From: Lutibacter profundi
Lineage (GTDB): Bacteria > Bacteroidota > Bacteroidia > Flavobacteriales > Flavobacteriaceae
Length of the DNA stretch: 64,000 nucleotides
Assembly (NCBI RefSeq): GCF_001543325.1
Contig: NZ_CP013355.1
Coordinates: 806,001-870,000, forward strand
Direction of reading: 5' to 3'
Shown here: positions 19,682 through 28,387 of the stretch, piece by piece
How positions within the stretch are numbered: the stretch's first letter is position 1
Layout: the number at the start of each line of letters is the position of its first letter
The notes under the pieces: model-generated
The model's database searches: none
What the model saw: only the letters and a program-made list of their open reading frames with translations
Told to the model about the DNA's origin: nothing
Program-made: the position numbers and the translations under genes

Positions 19682-20572
19682 TTAGTACTCATTAGTCTTG
19701 TTACCTAAATTTTCAATTTTTTCAAAAGTGCCTGAAAAGTTTTTTTGCTCATTTAAATCAAAATAAATAAACACTGTAGAAATTAAAGGGATAGAATACA
19801 AAATAAATTGAAAAACATACGAAACAACATTCAACATTAAATAAATAGGATCTTTAAAAATTTCGAAAATAGCTGTAGGGTCATCATTTTGCATCATTGT
19901 TCCCATTTTAACAAATTGATAAATTAATGCAGGAATTGAAAACGCTTGCCCTAATACCATTAGCAACATCCATACTACAATTAGCACTCCAAAAGTATTC
20001 CACCATTCACCTTTTATCAATGTAAATGCATGAGAAAACGTATCTCCAATACTTTTGTTTTCAAATACCATTATTGATGTTGTTAAAGACAATACCGTTC
20101 CTAAGTAAACACCTGGTATATAACAAAATACTGCTCCAAAAACCGTTACAATGGTAACCAAAACGCCCAAGCCTAAAAATTTCCAAACATTTTGAATAAT
20201 ATTGGTTTTAATTTCGTCAAATTGTGGTTTTCCTTTATTTTCTATATATGATTTTATAAAGTATAATGAAGCCATTGAAAGCAATGTATACAATAAAATA
20301 TAAACAAACATTAAGCCAAATACCCATGAGAATATTTTTGAAAAAAATGAACCTGGATTTGCATCAATATTATCAATATCATTAAACATATCAGACATTG
20401 CAAACATGTAAAATACTAGTGTTGCAATGGCTATAAGTAAAAATGGTCCAACTATTTTTAACACTGTTAAAAAATATGCTTTCCAGTTTTCACGTATAAA
20501 TTGAAACGTATCTGTTATAATAGCACCTAAATCTCGTTCTTTCTTAAATTCAATAAAGTTATTCTTTTCCAT
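19682..20572 (-). CDS. Multi-spanning membrane protein of the MoxR cluster
   Basis: This 296-residue protein has about six hydrophobic segments (roughly at residues 35-60, 88-115, 140-160, 170-190, 205-225, 245-270), a family layout close to YciC/DUF975-type integral membrane proteins. I cannot assign a function from sequence. It overlaps the SpoIIM-like gene by 14 bp and precedes the DUF4129 gene by 3 bp, so it belongs to the operon. Confidence 0.75.
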   Translation of the reverse strand: MEKNNFIEFKKERDLGAIITDTFQFIRENWKAYFLTVLKIVGPFLLIAIATLVFYMFAMSDMFNDIDNIDANPGSFFSKIFSWVFGLMFVYILLYTLLSMASLYFIKSYIENKGKPQFDEIKTNIIQNVWKFLGLGVLVTIVTVFGAVFCYIPGVYLGTVLSLTTSIMVFENKSIGDTFSHAFTLIKGEWWNTFGVLIVVWMLLMVLGQAFSIPALIYQFVKMGTMMQNDDPTAIFEIFKDPIYLMLNVVSYVFQFILYSIPLISTVFIYFDLNEQKNFSGTFEKIENLGNKTNEY

Positions 20573-21527
20573 ATTTTTTGTGTTTGTTTAATTTTATAGG
20601 ATATATTACGTAATAATAAATAATTGCAAAAAATGAAGTGATAATTATAAATAACGCCAGCCAGTCTGGCATTTCTGTATGTCTAGTTACAAACCCTTCT
20701 AAAAATCCGGCAACAATAAAAAATGGTATTGTACTCACCATAATTTTTAAACCAGCTTTAAAACTTTGTTTAAAAGAAGCTAATCTTGTATAGGTTTTTG
20801 GAAAAAGTAAACCATTCCCTAAAACCAACCCTGCACAACCAGCAATAATAATAACTGAAATTTCTATGGTACCATGAATCCAAATGGTACGTGAAGATTC
20901 CCATAGCAATCCTTTTTCATAGAAGAAATATAAAAATGAGCCTAACATTATTCCATTACGCATCATTATAAACAGCGTACCTACAGAAAAAAGCATTCCA
21001 TAAACAAAAGCTGTCATAGCCACTTTAATATTATTTAAAGTTATTACAATAAACATATTACTTTCTTCCATTTTTTTATACACAGCCATTGGATCTCCTT
21101 TCGCTATATTATCAAGCGTAGTATTTACATAATTATCTCCTAAAATTAAACGAACAAAATCACCATTAGCTGATGCCGAATAGGCTCCTATAATTGTAAA
21201 AAATAAAAAAGTTAAAAATGCTATAAGTAATTGTTTATGATATTTTACAAATTCAAGAGGGAATTCGGTTTTAAAAAATGTTACTAACCTATTTTTACTT
21301 TCTTTTTTAGTTTTATAAATTTTTTGATGCGCTTTTGATGCGATAGAATTTAAGTACCTCTCGGTATTACTTTGTGGATAAAATGTTTTGGCATAGCTCA
21401 AATCATCAGTAACTTCAATATATAAATCTGAAAGCTTATCAGGAGAAACTTGTGCTGTTTTATTAAGAACATTTTCAAATAACAACCATTTATTTTTATT
21501 CCTTTTTATAAACGATGCTTCACGCAT
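20559..21527 (-). CDS. SpoIIM-family (stage II sporulation protein M-like) membrane protein
   Basis: The 322-residue product starts MREASFIKRNKNKWLLFENV and has a soluble N-terminal third followed by five or six membrane helices, with the SpoIIM hallmarks NNIKVAMTAFVYGMLFSVGT and GLLWESSRTIWIHGTIEIS. In non-sporulating Bacteroidota such proteins pair with RDD proteins next to MoxR clusters; the role is probably in the envelope. It is the first gene of the minus-strand operon and is divergent from the RDD gene. Confidence 0.88.
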   Translation of the reverse strand: MREASFIKRNKNKWLLFENVLNKTAQVSPDKLSDLYIEVTDDLSYAKTFYPQSNTERYLNSIASKAHQKIYKTKKESKNRLVTFFKTEFPLEFVKYHKQLLIAFLTFLFFTIIGAYSASANGDFVRLILGDNYVNTTLDNIAKGDPMAVYKKMEESNMFIVITLNNIKVAMTAFVYGMLFSVGTLFIMMRNGIMLGSFLYFFYEKGLLWESSRTIWIHGTIEISVIIIAGCAGLVLGNGLLFPKTYTRLASFKQSFKAGLKIMVSTIPFFIVAGFLEGFVTRHTEMPDWLALFIIITSFFAIIYYYVIYPIKLNKHKKYGKE

Positions 21528-21634
21528 TTTTTTTATTTTTGTTTTTCTTATAGTTCATTATCTTTACAATGAAACTTTGAAGTTAACGAATGTAAAAAAT
21601 CAAACTGTACTAGCCAAAAAAAGATTAAATATAA

Positions 21635-22354
21635 ATGGATAATTTTCATATAGAAACTGCACAAAATGTAACAATTCAACAAAATGTAGCTTCATTATAC
21701 AATCGTATTGGAGCTTTTTTGTTAGACCTGCTTATTATTGTAGCGTATTATATGCTTATTGTATTAATTCTTATAGCATTAGATTACAAGCCAACTGAGT
21801 CAATTTATACTTTTTATGCATTATTAAGCTTACCTGTTTTCTTTTACAGTTTACTTTTTGAAACTTTAATGAATGGACAAACACCCGGAAAATATGTGAG
21901 TAAAATTAGAGTTGTAAAAATTGATGGTTCTAAACCAACTTTTGGAAGTTACCTAATTAGGTGGGTTTTACGTATTATTGATATTAGTTTGGCTTCTGGG
22001 TCTGTTGCAATACTAACTATTTTATTAAATGGCAAAGGGCAGCGTTTAGGTGATTTAGCTGCAGGTACCACCGTTATTTCTGAAGTAAAAAGAGTTACCA
22101 TTAATGATACGTTATTGGTTGACATCCCTGAAGAATACACACCTACTTTCCCCCAGGTAACACTGTTAAATGATAAAGATATACAAACCATAAAACAGTT
22201 ATATTTAACAGCAAAAAGAAGAGGCAATTATAAAACAATACTAAAACTTCACACTAAAATAATAGAAATTACCGGAATAACAACTGAAATGAAACCTACT
22301 AACTTTATTGATGTTGTGCTAAAAGATTATAATTATTTTACACAACAGATGTGA
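21635..22354 (+). CDS. RDD-family membrane protein
   Basis: The 239-residue protein has the RDD motif (YNRIGAFLLDLLIIVAYY; conserved Arg and two Asp), a second helix region and QTPGKYVSKIRVVKIDGSKP and QRLGDLAAGT, with three membrane segments before residue 135. A cytoplasmic tail of about 90 residues follows. RDD proteins have been linked to ion exchange or envelope complexes. It is divergent from the SpoIIM gene of the MoxR operon, an association typical of the phylum, and its stop overlaps the next ATG by one base. Confidence 0.88.
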   Translation: MDNFHIETAQNVTIQQNVASLYNRIGAFLLDLLIIVAYYMLIVLILIALDYKPTESIYTFYALLSLPVFFYSLLFETLMNGQTPGKYVSKIRVVKIDGSKPTFGSYLIRWVLRIIDISLASGSVAILTILLNGKGQRLGDLAAGTTVISEVKRVTINDTLLVDIPEEYTPTFPQVTLLNDKDIQTIKQLYLTAKRRGNYKTILKLHTKIIEITGITTEMKPTNFIDVVLKDYNYFTQQM

Positions 22355-22986
22355 TGGATTTTAACTTTTTTAAAACAACTATTTCAAAATTAGAAAATTT
22401 ACCTGTTGGCGGATTGGAAGCTCAATTTAATTTAGCTCCAAAATTAAGATTGAACTATTCACAAAATAAAATTAAATCACTAAACCCTAAAAAAGCAGCA
22501 GTAGTTGCTCTTTTTTATCCAAATAAAAATAATGAAACCTGTTTTTTATTAACACTACGTGCTAAATATAATGGAACTCATTCATCTCAAATTAGTTTTC
22601 CGGGAGGAAAATATGACAAAAAAGATAATAACTTAGAAAATACTGCACTACGTGAAACATTTGAAGAAGTTGGAATTCACCCTAATAAGGTTACCATTTT
22701 TAAACAAATGACCGATGTTTTTATACCGCCAAGTAATTTTTTAGTAACACCCTTTTTGGGGTATTTAGAGAGGACACCTATATTTACCAAAAATCATGAA
22801 GTTGAAAAACTCATTACTGTTACAATTAAAGATTTACTAAAAAACACTTCTATTTCAACAATAAATTTATCTACATCTTATGCTACAAATATAGAAGTAC
22901 CCTGCTTTGTATTAAACAGTTACATTGTTTGGGGTGCCACAGCTATGATGCTTAATGAAATCAAACAATTAATAAAGAATATTTAA
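22354..22986 (+). CDS. Nudix CoA pyrophosphatase-like hydrolase
   Basis: The 210-residue protein carries the coenzyme A pyrophosphatase signature: FLLTLRAKYNGTHSSQISFP, GGKYDKKDNNLENTA and the Nudix core LRETFEEVGI. Such enzymes hydrolyse CoA to phosphopantetheine and 3',5'-ADP. I use the ATG at 22354, which overlaps the RDD stop (TGATG); the GTG one codon earlier is possible but less likely. Confidence 0.9.
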   Translation: MDFNFFKTTISKLENLPVGGLEAQFNLAPKLRLNYSQNKIKSLNPKKAAVVALFYPNKNNETCFLLTLRAKYNGTHSSQISFPGGKYDKKDNNLENTALRETFEEVGIHPNKVTIFKQMTDVFIPPSNFLVTPFLGYLERTPIFTKNHEVEKLITVTIKDLLKNTSISTINLSTSYATNIEVPCFVLNSYIVWGATAMMLNEIKQLIKNI

Positions 22987-22999
22987 ATTATTTTTTTCT

Positions 23000-23007
23000 T
23001 AAATTTG
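23000..23007 (+). promoter_or_regulatory. -7 box for the acyltransferase gene
   Basis: TAAATTTG matches TAnnTTTG, 27 bp before the ATG at 23034. Confidence 0.5.
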
Positions 23008-23033
23008 TATTTCATTCAAACCAAACCAACTTA

Positions 23034-23840
23034 ATGCCAATTTTTAAAAAAAAACCATTTGGACATATTTTATATATAAAAAAGTGGATTATTCGTATAC
23101 TTGGAATTGTATCACACGGTAGATATCGTCGCTTTAATAAACTTCAAATAGAAGGTTCAGAAATAATTAGAGATTTACCTGAAACAAATGTTTTATTTGT
23201 CTCAAATCATCAAACTTATTTTGCTGACGTAGCTGCAATGCTGCACGTTTTTAATGCTGCCTTAAAAGGGAGAGTTGATTCTTTAAAAAATATTGGATAC
23301 ATCTGGCATCCCAAACTAAATGTTTATTTTGTTGCAGCTTCTGAAACTATGAAATCTGGTTTATTACCAAAAATATTTGCCTATGCAGGTTCAGTTTCTA
23401 TTCAAAGAACATGGAGAAGTAAAGGGCAAAATGTAAATAGGCAAGTAAAAATGTCAGATATTAGTAATATTAAAAAAGCATTAGATGACGGTTGGGTAAT
23501 TACCTTCCCTCAAGGTACTACAACACCTTTTAAGCCTATTAGGCGAGGTACTGCCCATATTATTAAAACTTATAAACCTGTAGTAGTTCCAATTGTAATT
23601 GACGGATTTAGAAGAGCTTTTGATAAAAAAGGCTTATTAATAAAAAAACGAAATGTTTTACAATCTATGGTTATTAAAAAACCTATGAAAATTGATTATG
23701 AAAACGAAACTATTGATGAAATTGTAAAAAGAATTGAAATAGAAATTGAACAAGATCCATCATCATTAAAAGTAATTACACCAAAAGAATACAAACGTTT
23801 GGAAGATGAATTAAATAAGCAACGAAAATTTTGGAAATAA
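23034..23840 (+). CDS. 1-acyl-sn-glycerol-3-phosphate acyltransferase-like protein
   Basis: The 268-residue PlsC-family protein has the catalytic H(x4)D block in SNHQTYFAD (about residue 59) and a glycerophosphate-binding FPQGTT (about 160), a slightly altered FPEGTR. Such enzymes acylate lysophosphatidate in membrane lipid synthesis, though PlsC-like domains also occur in ornithine-lipid and other acyl transfers. The C-terminal charged tail is typical of Bacteroidota members. The gene ends at a strong terminator. Confidence 0.88.
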   Translation: MPIFKKKPFGHILYIKKWIIRILGIVSHGRYRRFNKLQIEGSEIIRDLPETNVLFVSNHQTYFADVAAMLHVFNAALKGRVDSLKNIGYIWHPKLNVYFVAASETMKSGLLPKIFAYAGSVSIQRTWRSKGQNVNRQVKMSDISNIKKALDDGWVITFPQGTTTPFKPIRRGTAHIIKTYKPVVVPIVIDGFRRAFDKKGLLIKKRNVLQSMVIKKPMKIDYENETIDEIVKRIEIEIEQDPSSLKVITPKEYKRLEDELNKQRKFWK

Positions 23841-23848
23841 ATTAGTTT

Positions 23849-23886
23849 AAAAAGCCGCTTTCTATTTTTAGAAAGCGGCTTTTTGA
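23849..23886. terminator. Bidirectional terminator between acyltransferase gene and dps
   Basis: AAAAGCCGCTTTCTA pairs with TAGAAAGCGGCTTTTT around a short T-rich loop. Stem length and T tracts suit termination of both convergent genes. Confidence 0.9.
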
Positions 23887-23903
23887 TTTTATACAAATCC
23901 TAT

Positions 23904-24374
23904 TTAATTTAACCAAGCATTTAACATCCATATTGTTTTTTCCTGTTCAGCTATAAAATCGCTCATCATTGAGTTGGTTCCTTCATCATTAGCTTCGTCT
24001 GACTCATCTAAAATTACACGTTCAATTTTTAATAATTCAGATAGTGATTTTACAACCAACGTTACCGCCTCTGTACCATTTGTAATATTTCTTCCTACAG
24101 GTACTTTTGCTAATTTTGCATAATCTTCAAAGGTATGCAATGGCGTTCCTCCTAGCGTTAAAATACGCTCGGCAATTAAGTCAACTTTCTCTTGAGAATC
24201 TGTATAAAATTCTTCGAATTTTACGTGTAATTCAAAAAAAGATTTCCCTTTAATATTCCAATGTAATCCTCTTAAACTTTGATAATAGACTTGAAAATTT
24301 GATAACAAACTATTTAAACTTATCACTAAATTCTCTGATTTTTGTTTGTCTAATCCTAATATTGTTGTATTCAT
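23904..24374 (-). CDS. dps: Dps-type DNA-binding ferritin
   Basis: The 156-residue protein forms the dodecameric Dps cage that oxidises and stores iron and protects DNA in oxidative stress. The inter-subunit ferroxidase ligands are visible in LRGLHWNIKGKSFFELH and FYTDSQEKVDLIAERI. Length matches the family. It is divergent from oxyR, with a -7 box at 24420-24427, which fits control by OxyR from the shared 125-bp intergenic region (inference). Confidence 0.95.
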   Translation of the reverse strand: MNTTILGLDKQKSENLVISLNSLLSNFQVYYQSLRGLHWNIKGKSFFELHVKFEEFYTDSQEKVDLIAERILTLGGTPLHTFEDYAKLAKVPVGRNITNGTEAVTLVVKSLSELLKIERVILDESDEANDEGTNSMMSDFIAEQEKTIWMLNAWLN

Positions 24375-24419
24375 AATGTATGTATTTAGGTTTATTAAAT
24401 ATTTTACTAATTTCTATTA

Positions 24420-24427
24420 CAAATTTA
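24420..24427 (-). promoter_or_regulatory. -7 box for dps
   Basis: The minus strand reads TAAATTTG (TAnnTTTG), 46 bp upstream of the dps ATG and inside the dps-oxyR divergent region, where OxyR would be expected to bind. Confidence 0.5.
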
Positions 24428-24499
24428 TTTAAAAATAAACTTAATAATACATAATTATTATTGATAGTTTTAATATCTTTATCATAAATATTTATACTT

Positions 24500-25447
24500 A
24501 TGACTATTACCCAATTAAAATATGTATTAGCTGTAGCTGAATATAGAAATTTCACTATTGCATCTGAACATTGCTTTGTTACTCAACCCACTTTGAGTAT
24601 GCAAATTCAAAAGTTAGAGGAAGAGCTTGGTACAAAAATTTTTAATAGAACAAAAAAGCCTATTCAACTTACTGAAATTGGAATTAAAATTATTGAACAA
24701 GCAAAAATTATTGTTGATGAAAGCAATCGGATAAATGATATTGTTGACCAGCAGAAAGGATACATTGGAGGCGATTTTAAACTGGGTATTATTCCCACAA
24801 TAATGCCTACTCTTTTACCTATTTTTTTAAAAACATTTATACAAAAATACCCAAAAGTAAATTTAAAGATTGAAGAACTCACTACAGACGAAATAATAAA
24901 AAAATTAGCTGAAGGACATATTGATGTTGGTATTGCTGCTACCCCTTTAGAAAATGAAACAATTAAAGAACGCGTATTGTATTATGAGCCATTTGTAGGC
25001 TTTGTTCCTCCAGAGCATCGTCTCTTTAAAAATAAATTTATTGATGTTGAAACCTTAAATATTGAAGATATTTTATTACTTGAAGACGGGCATTGTTTTA
25101 AGGAAAATATTATTAACTTGTGCAGTACTTTTGGGAAAAGTAATCAACATTTTCAACTACATAGCGGCAGTTTTAACACTTTAATTAAATTATCAAAAGA
25201 AGGATTAGGAATGACTTTGCTTCCCTATTTACAAACATTAGATTTAAATACCGAGGATAAAATTTATTTACGAGAATTTAATCATCCTGTACCTGCTAGA
25301 GAGGTTAGTATCATTTACCATAAATCACAATTAAAAATTCATTTAATAGACTCATTAAAAGATGTAATTGATGGTTTAGTTAGGGGTGTAATTGCATTTA
25401 GTGATGTTAAAATAATTAGTCCTATACATAAAAAAAGAGGAGTTTAA
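24500..25447 (+). CDS. oxyR: Hydrogen-peroxide-sensing LysR regulator OxyR
   Basis: This 315-residue LysR regulator has the winged helix at residues 1-60 (MTITQLKYVLAVAEYRNFTI; TLSMQIQKLEEELGTKIFNR) and a periplasmic-binding-like sensor domain. The redox pair Cys199 and Cys208 (EDGHCFKENIINLCSTFG) sits at the same numbers as in E. coli OxyR, strong support for peroxide sensing by disulfide formation. It is divergent from dps, a standard OxyR target. The stop codon lies inside the terminator hairpin. Confidence 0.95.
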   Translation: MTITQLKYVLAVAEYRNFTIASEHCFVTQPTLSMQIQKLEEELGTKIFNRTKKPIQLTEIGIKIIEQAKIIVDESNRINDIVDQQKGYIGGDFKLGIIPTIMPTLLPIFLKTFIQKYPKVNLKIEELTTDEIIKKLAEGHIDVGIAATPLENETIKERVLYYEPFVGFVPPEHRLFKNKFIDVETLNIEDILLLEDGHCFKENIINLCSTFGKSNQHFQLHSGSFNTLIKLSKEGLGMTLLPYLQTLDLNTEDKIYLREFNHPVPAREVSIIYHKSQLKIHLIDSLKDVIDGLVRGVIAFSDVKIISPIHKKRGV

Positions 25448-25462
25448 AACTCCTCTTTTTTT
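25430..25462. terminator. Terminator overlapping the oxyR stop codon
   Basis: AAAAAAGAGGAGTTT and AAACTCCTCTTTTTTT form a long stem whose loop contains the oxyR TAA at 25445-25447. The right arm touches the stop of the convergent small ORF at 25461, so one hairpin serves both genes. Confidence 0.85.
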
Positions 25463-25658
25463 AATATTTAACTATTGCTAAACAAGTATGCAAATCTGGT
25501 TTATTAATTGTAAACTCTTTTAGCCAAAAATACAACTCTTTAATTTCGTAAGGCAGTAATCGGTTAATTGCCTTTTCTAATTCTTTTTTAAATAAGTCTT
25601 TATTAAAGCTCACTTTTTCAAGTACGGTTTTTGTATACTCAAACATTGCTCTTGCCAT
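25461..25658 (-). CDS. Conserved small protein, unknown function
   Basis: The 65-residue product reads MARAMFEYTKTVLEKVSF, FKKELEKAINRLLPYEIKEL and YFWLKEFTINKPDLHTCL; it is helical with no membrane segment. The composition is that of a real protein, and similar small proteins are, to my recollection, widespread in flavobacteria. No function can be assigned. It ends at the terminator shared with oxyR. Confidence 0.7.
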   Translation of the reverse strand: MARAMFEYTKTVLEKVSFNKDLFKKELEKAINRLLPYEIKELYFWLKEFTINKPDLHTCLAIVKY

Positions 25659-25772
25659 AAATAATATAGATTTTAGTTGGTAAATTAAGAACGTTTTAAT
25701 AAATAATTTATTGCTCTAAATTACAAAAAAAAAGGATATTATAAAATTAAATATCCGTTTTTTAACAAAAAT

Positions 25773-26039
25773 TTACAGTTTATTTATCTTTTCAAGTAAT
25801 TTATTAGCTGCTTCCTCTAACTCTAAAGTTATACTTTTAAAATGTGCTTTTGTGTCTTCAACATTTTTTTCGTGAACTTTATCTATTAAGGCATCAAAAA
25901 TAATAATTGCTTCATCTATTATTGCTTCACTTTTTTTAGTGTTTTCAGTAGGATTTAATAATTCCCAAGTGTAACATTCTCCAATAATATCTCCTAAAAC
26001 GTAATTAATATCTTTTTTTAAATTTTTTATACTCGCCAT
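25773..26039 (-). CDS. Conserved small helical protein, unknown function
   Basis: The 88-residue product (MASIKNLKKDINYVLGDIIG, CYTWELLNPTENTKKSEAII) is predicted almost entirely helical with charged heptads toward the C-terminus (FKSITLELEEAANKLLEKIN). I recall similar proteins in Bacteroidota without a known role. It is followed downstream by the other small gene on the same strand after a 114-bp gap. Confidence 0.7.
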   Translation of the reverse strand: MASIKNLKKDINYVLGDIIGECYTWELLNPTENTKKSEAIIDEAIIIFDALIDKVHEKNVEDTKAHFKSITLELEEAANKLLEKINKL

Positions 26040-26148
26040 AATTATTGCATTTATTTATTTTTGCAAATTTACAAGAATTTGATTAATTAGAATACTAAAG
26101 ATTAGATTATTTAAATCTAATATCAAATAAATATTAATTATACCATAA

Positions 26149-26675
26149 TTACAAACTCTTAAGTTTTTTTAGCGCATTCTCAATATGTTCTTCGGTTTTA
26201 AACTGACTGTTAAAAATGTATTGTACAACCCCATTTTTATCTATCACATAAGTAACACGTCCCGGTAAAAAATCATACTTTTAGACACTCCAAACAGCTT
26301 CCTAACTTCATTGTTAACATCAGCTAATAAAACAAATGGCAGGTTATATTTTTCTTCAAATCTTTTGTGAGATGCTACATTATCGGCGCTAATACCAATA
26401 ACGGTAACATCTAAATCTTTAAATTTTTCAAATTCATCTCTAAATTTACAAGCCTGTTTTGTACAACCAGGTGTATCATCTTTTGGATAAAAATAAATTA
26501 CCATTGGTTTTCCACTTGTACTGTTTACAGTATAGAGGTTTCCATTTTGATCATTTAATGTAAATGATGGCACTTTATCTCCAATTTCAATTTTTTTCAT
26601 AGGGTTATTAGTTACTTTACAGTTTAAAAATAGTATTCCAACTACTATTACAACTAAAATAATATATTTTTTCAT
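26149..26675 (-). pseudogene. bcp: Frameshifted Bcp-type peroxiredoxin with lipoprotein signal
   Basis: The N-terminal 143 codons (stop at 26244) encode a lipoprotein signal (lipobox LFLNC, Cys19) and a thiol peroxidase domain with the peroxidatic and resolving cysteines in DDTPGCTKQAC (Cys71, Cys76). After VSKSM (about 26285) the frame is lost, and the usual C-terminus continues in another frame as FLPGRVTYVIDKNGVVQYIF and ENALKKLKSL, stopping at 26149. Compared with the expected SKSMFGxLPGRVTY, about 4 bases are missing. It is either a real deletion that removes the last beta-strand and helix, or an assembly error. Membrane anchoring of Bcp is itself unusual. Confidence 0.8.
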
Positions 26676-26811
26676 ATTTAAGTTTTAACAAATATCAATT
26701 AAAATAATTAAATGGTTAATTTTGTAATATAAAATATGTGCATTCTAGAAATTTCAACTTAAATTAATGAATGCCTATTACATTTGACAATAAAAACTTA
26801 AACATAAATAG

Positions 26812-27819
26812 ATGAAAACATTTATTGAGAATTTACCAAAAGCAGAATTACATTTACATATTGAAGGTTCTTTTGAACCCGCTTTAATGTTTGAAATTGC
26901 AAAAAGAAATAACATTAAAATCCCATACAATTCAGTTGAAGAAATTGAAGAAGCCTATAAGTTTGACTGTTTACAAGACTTTTTAGACATTTACTATCAA
27001 GGTGCAGGTGTTTTAACAACTGAACAAGATTTTTATGATTTAACTTATAGCTATTTGCAAAAATGTGCCAATCAAAATGTGCGCCATACTGAAATTATGT
27101 TTGACCCTCAAACACATACTGAACGTGGAATTTCCTTTGAAACTGTTATCAACGGAATTTCTAAAGCCTGTGACGATGCTAAAGAAAAACTAAATGTTAC
27201 ATCCCTATTAATTATGAGTTATTTACGTCATTTAAGTGAAGAGGAAGCATTTAAAACCTTAGAACAATCATTACCTTTTAAACACAAAATAACTGCTGTA
27301 GGATTAGATTCTTCAGAAAAAGGAAATCCTCCTTCAAAATTTAAAAATGTATATAAAGCCTCTATCAAAGAAGGGTACATTCCTGTTGCACATGCAGGTG
27401 AAGAAGGGTCGGCAGATTACGTTTGGGAAGCTATTGATCTTCTAGGAATTAAACGTATTGATCACGGCAATAACTCTTTACAAGATGATAAATTAATAGC
27501 TGAAATTATAAAACGTGATATGGCATTAACCGTTTGTCCGTTATCCAATACCGCTTTACAGGTTGTTGACGATTTAAAAAATCATCCATTAAAAAAAATG
27601 ATAGATTTAGGATTGAAAGTAACCATAAATTCTGATGATCCAGCATATTTTGGCGGACAAGTAAATAAAAATTACTCAGACATTCAAAAGGCTCTTAATT
27701 TAACTAAAAAAGATCTTTATTTGTTGGCGAAAAACTCATTTCAATATTCCTTTTTAGATGAAAATTCTAAAAAAAATTACATCAAAGAATTAGATAACTA
27801 TTATTTAAACAACGCCTAG
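26812..27819 (+). CDS. Adenine/adenosine deaminase family protein
   Basis: The 335-residue amidohydrolase has the zinc ligands in ELHLHIEGSF (HxH), VAHAGEEG (His and catalytic Glu), IDHGNNS and NSDDPAYFGG (Asp). The motifs CPLSNTALQV and NSDDPAYFGG, and the length, resemble the adenine deaminase branch (yeast Aah1-like) more than animal adenosine deaminase, so the substrate may be adenine. It works in purine salvage. The stop overlaps the GTG start of trmO by one base. Confidence 0.88.
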   Translation: MKTFIENLPKAELHLHIEGSFEPALMFEIAKRNNIKIPYNSVEEIEEAYKFDCLQDFLDIYYQGAGVLTTEQDFYDLTYSYLQKCANQNVRHTEIMFDPQTHTERGISFETVINGISKACDDAKEKLNVTSLLIMSYLRHLSEEEAFKTLEQSLPFKHKITAVGLDSSEKGNPPSKFKNVYKASIKEGYIPVAHAGEEGSADYVWEAIDLLGIKRIDHGNNSLQDDKLIAEIIKRDMALTVCPLSNTALQVVDDLKNHPLKKMIDLGLKVTINSDDPAYFGGQVNKNYSDIQKALNLTKKDLYLLAKNSFQYSFLDENSKKNYIKELDNYYLNNA

Positions 27820-28310
27820 TGGAAACTAAAAAAATTACATTAAATGTAATTGGTAATATTAAAACACCTTGGCATACCTTGCAACACATGCCTATACAAC
27901 CAATTGGTGCTAAAGGTATTAAAGGAGTTGTAGAAGTATATCCCGAATTTGCTGATGGTTTAAAAGAAATTGAAGGGTTTTCACATATTATTTTAATTTA
28001 CCAACTACACCTAGTTACAAAACCGCAGCTAGAGGTTATTCCTTTCATGGATACTAAATCCAAAGGTGTTTTTGCCACTAGATCTCCAAAGAGACCCAAT
28101 AAAATAGGTATTTCAACGGTAGAAATTGAAAAAGTTGAAGGGAATAAAATTTACATATTAGATGTAGATATGATAACTAATTCTCCACTACTAGATATTA
28201 AACCTTTTTTTGAAGATTTTGATAATAGATTTAACACTAAAAAGGGATGGTTGTCTAGTAAAAAAAATATTGATAAATTTAATTTTAAATCAGATGATAG
28301 ATTTATATAA
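27819..28310 (+). CDS. trmO: tRNA (N6-threonylcarbamoyladenosine37-N6)-methyltransferase TrmO
   Basis: The 163-residue protein matches the TrmO/UPF0066 family: the N-terminal beta strand VIGNIKTPW, then GVVEVYPEFADGLKEIEGFS, the core FATRSPKRPNKIGISTVEI and LLDIKPFFEDFD. TrmO methylates t6A37 of certain tRNAs using SAM. The start must be the GTG at 27819, since the first ATG is 23 codons into the conserved fold. The start overlaps the deaminase stop (TAGTG). Confidence 0.88.
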   Translation: METKKITLNVIGNIKTPWHTLQHMPIQPIGAKGIKGVVEVYPEFADGLKEIEGFSHIILIYQLHLVTKPQLEVIPFMDTKSKGVFATRSPKRPNKIGISTVEIEKVEGNKIYILDVDMITNSPLLDIKPFFEDFDNRFNTKKGWLSSKKNIDKFNFKSDDRFI

Positions 28311-28387
28311 TTTTAGCTAAAATTACAATAACTATCAATTACAATCGTTACACACTATAAATTAACTTACCCCTTTTACAAACTTTT

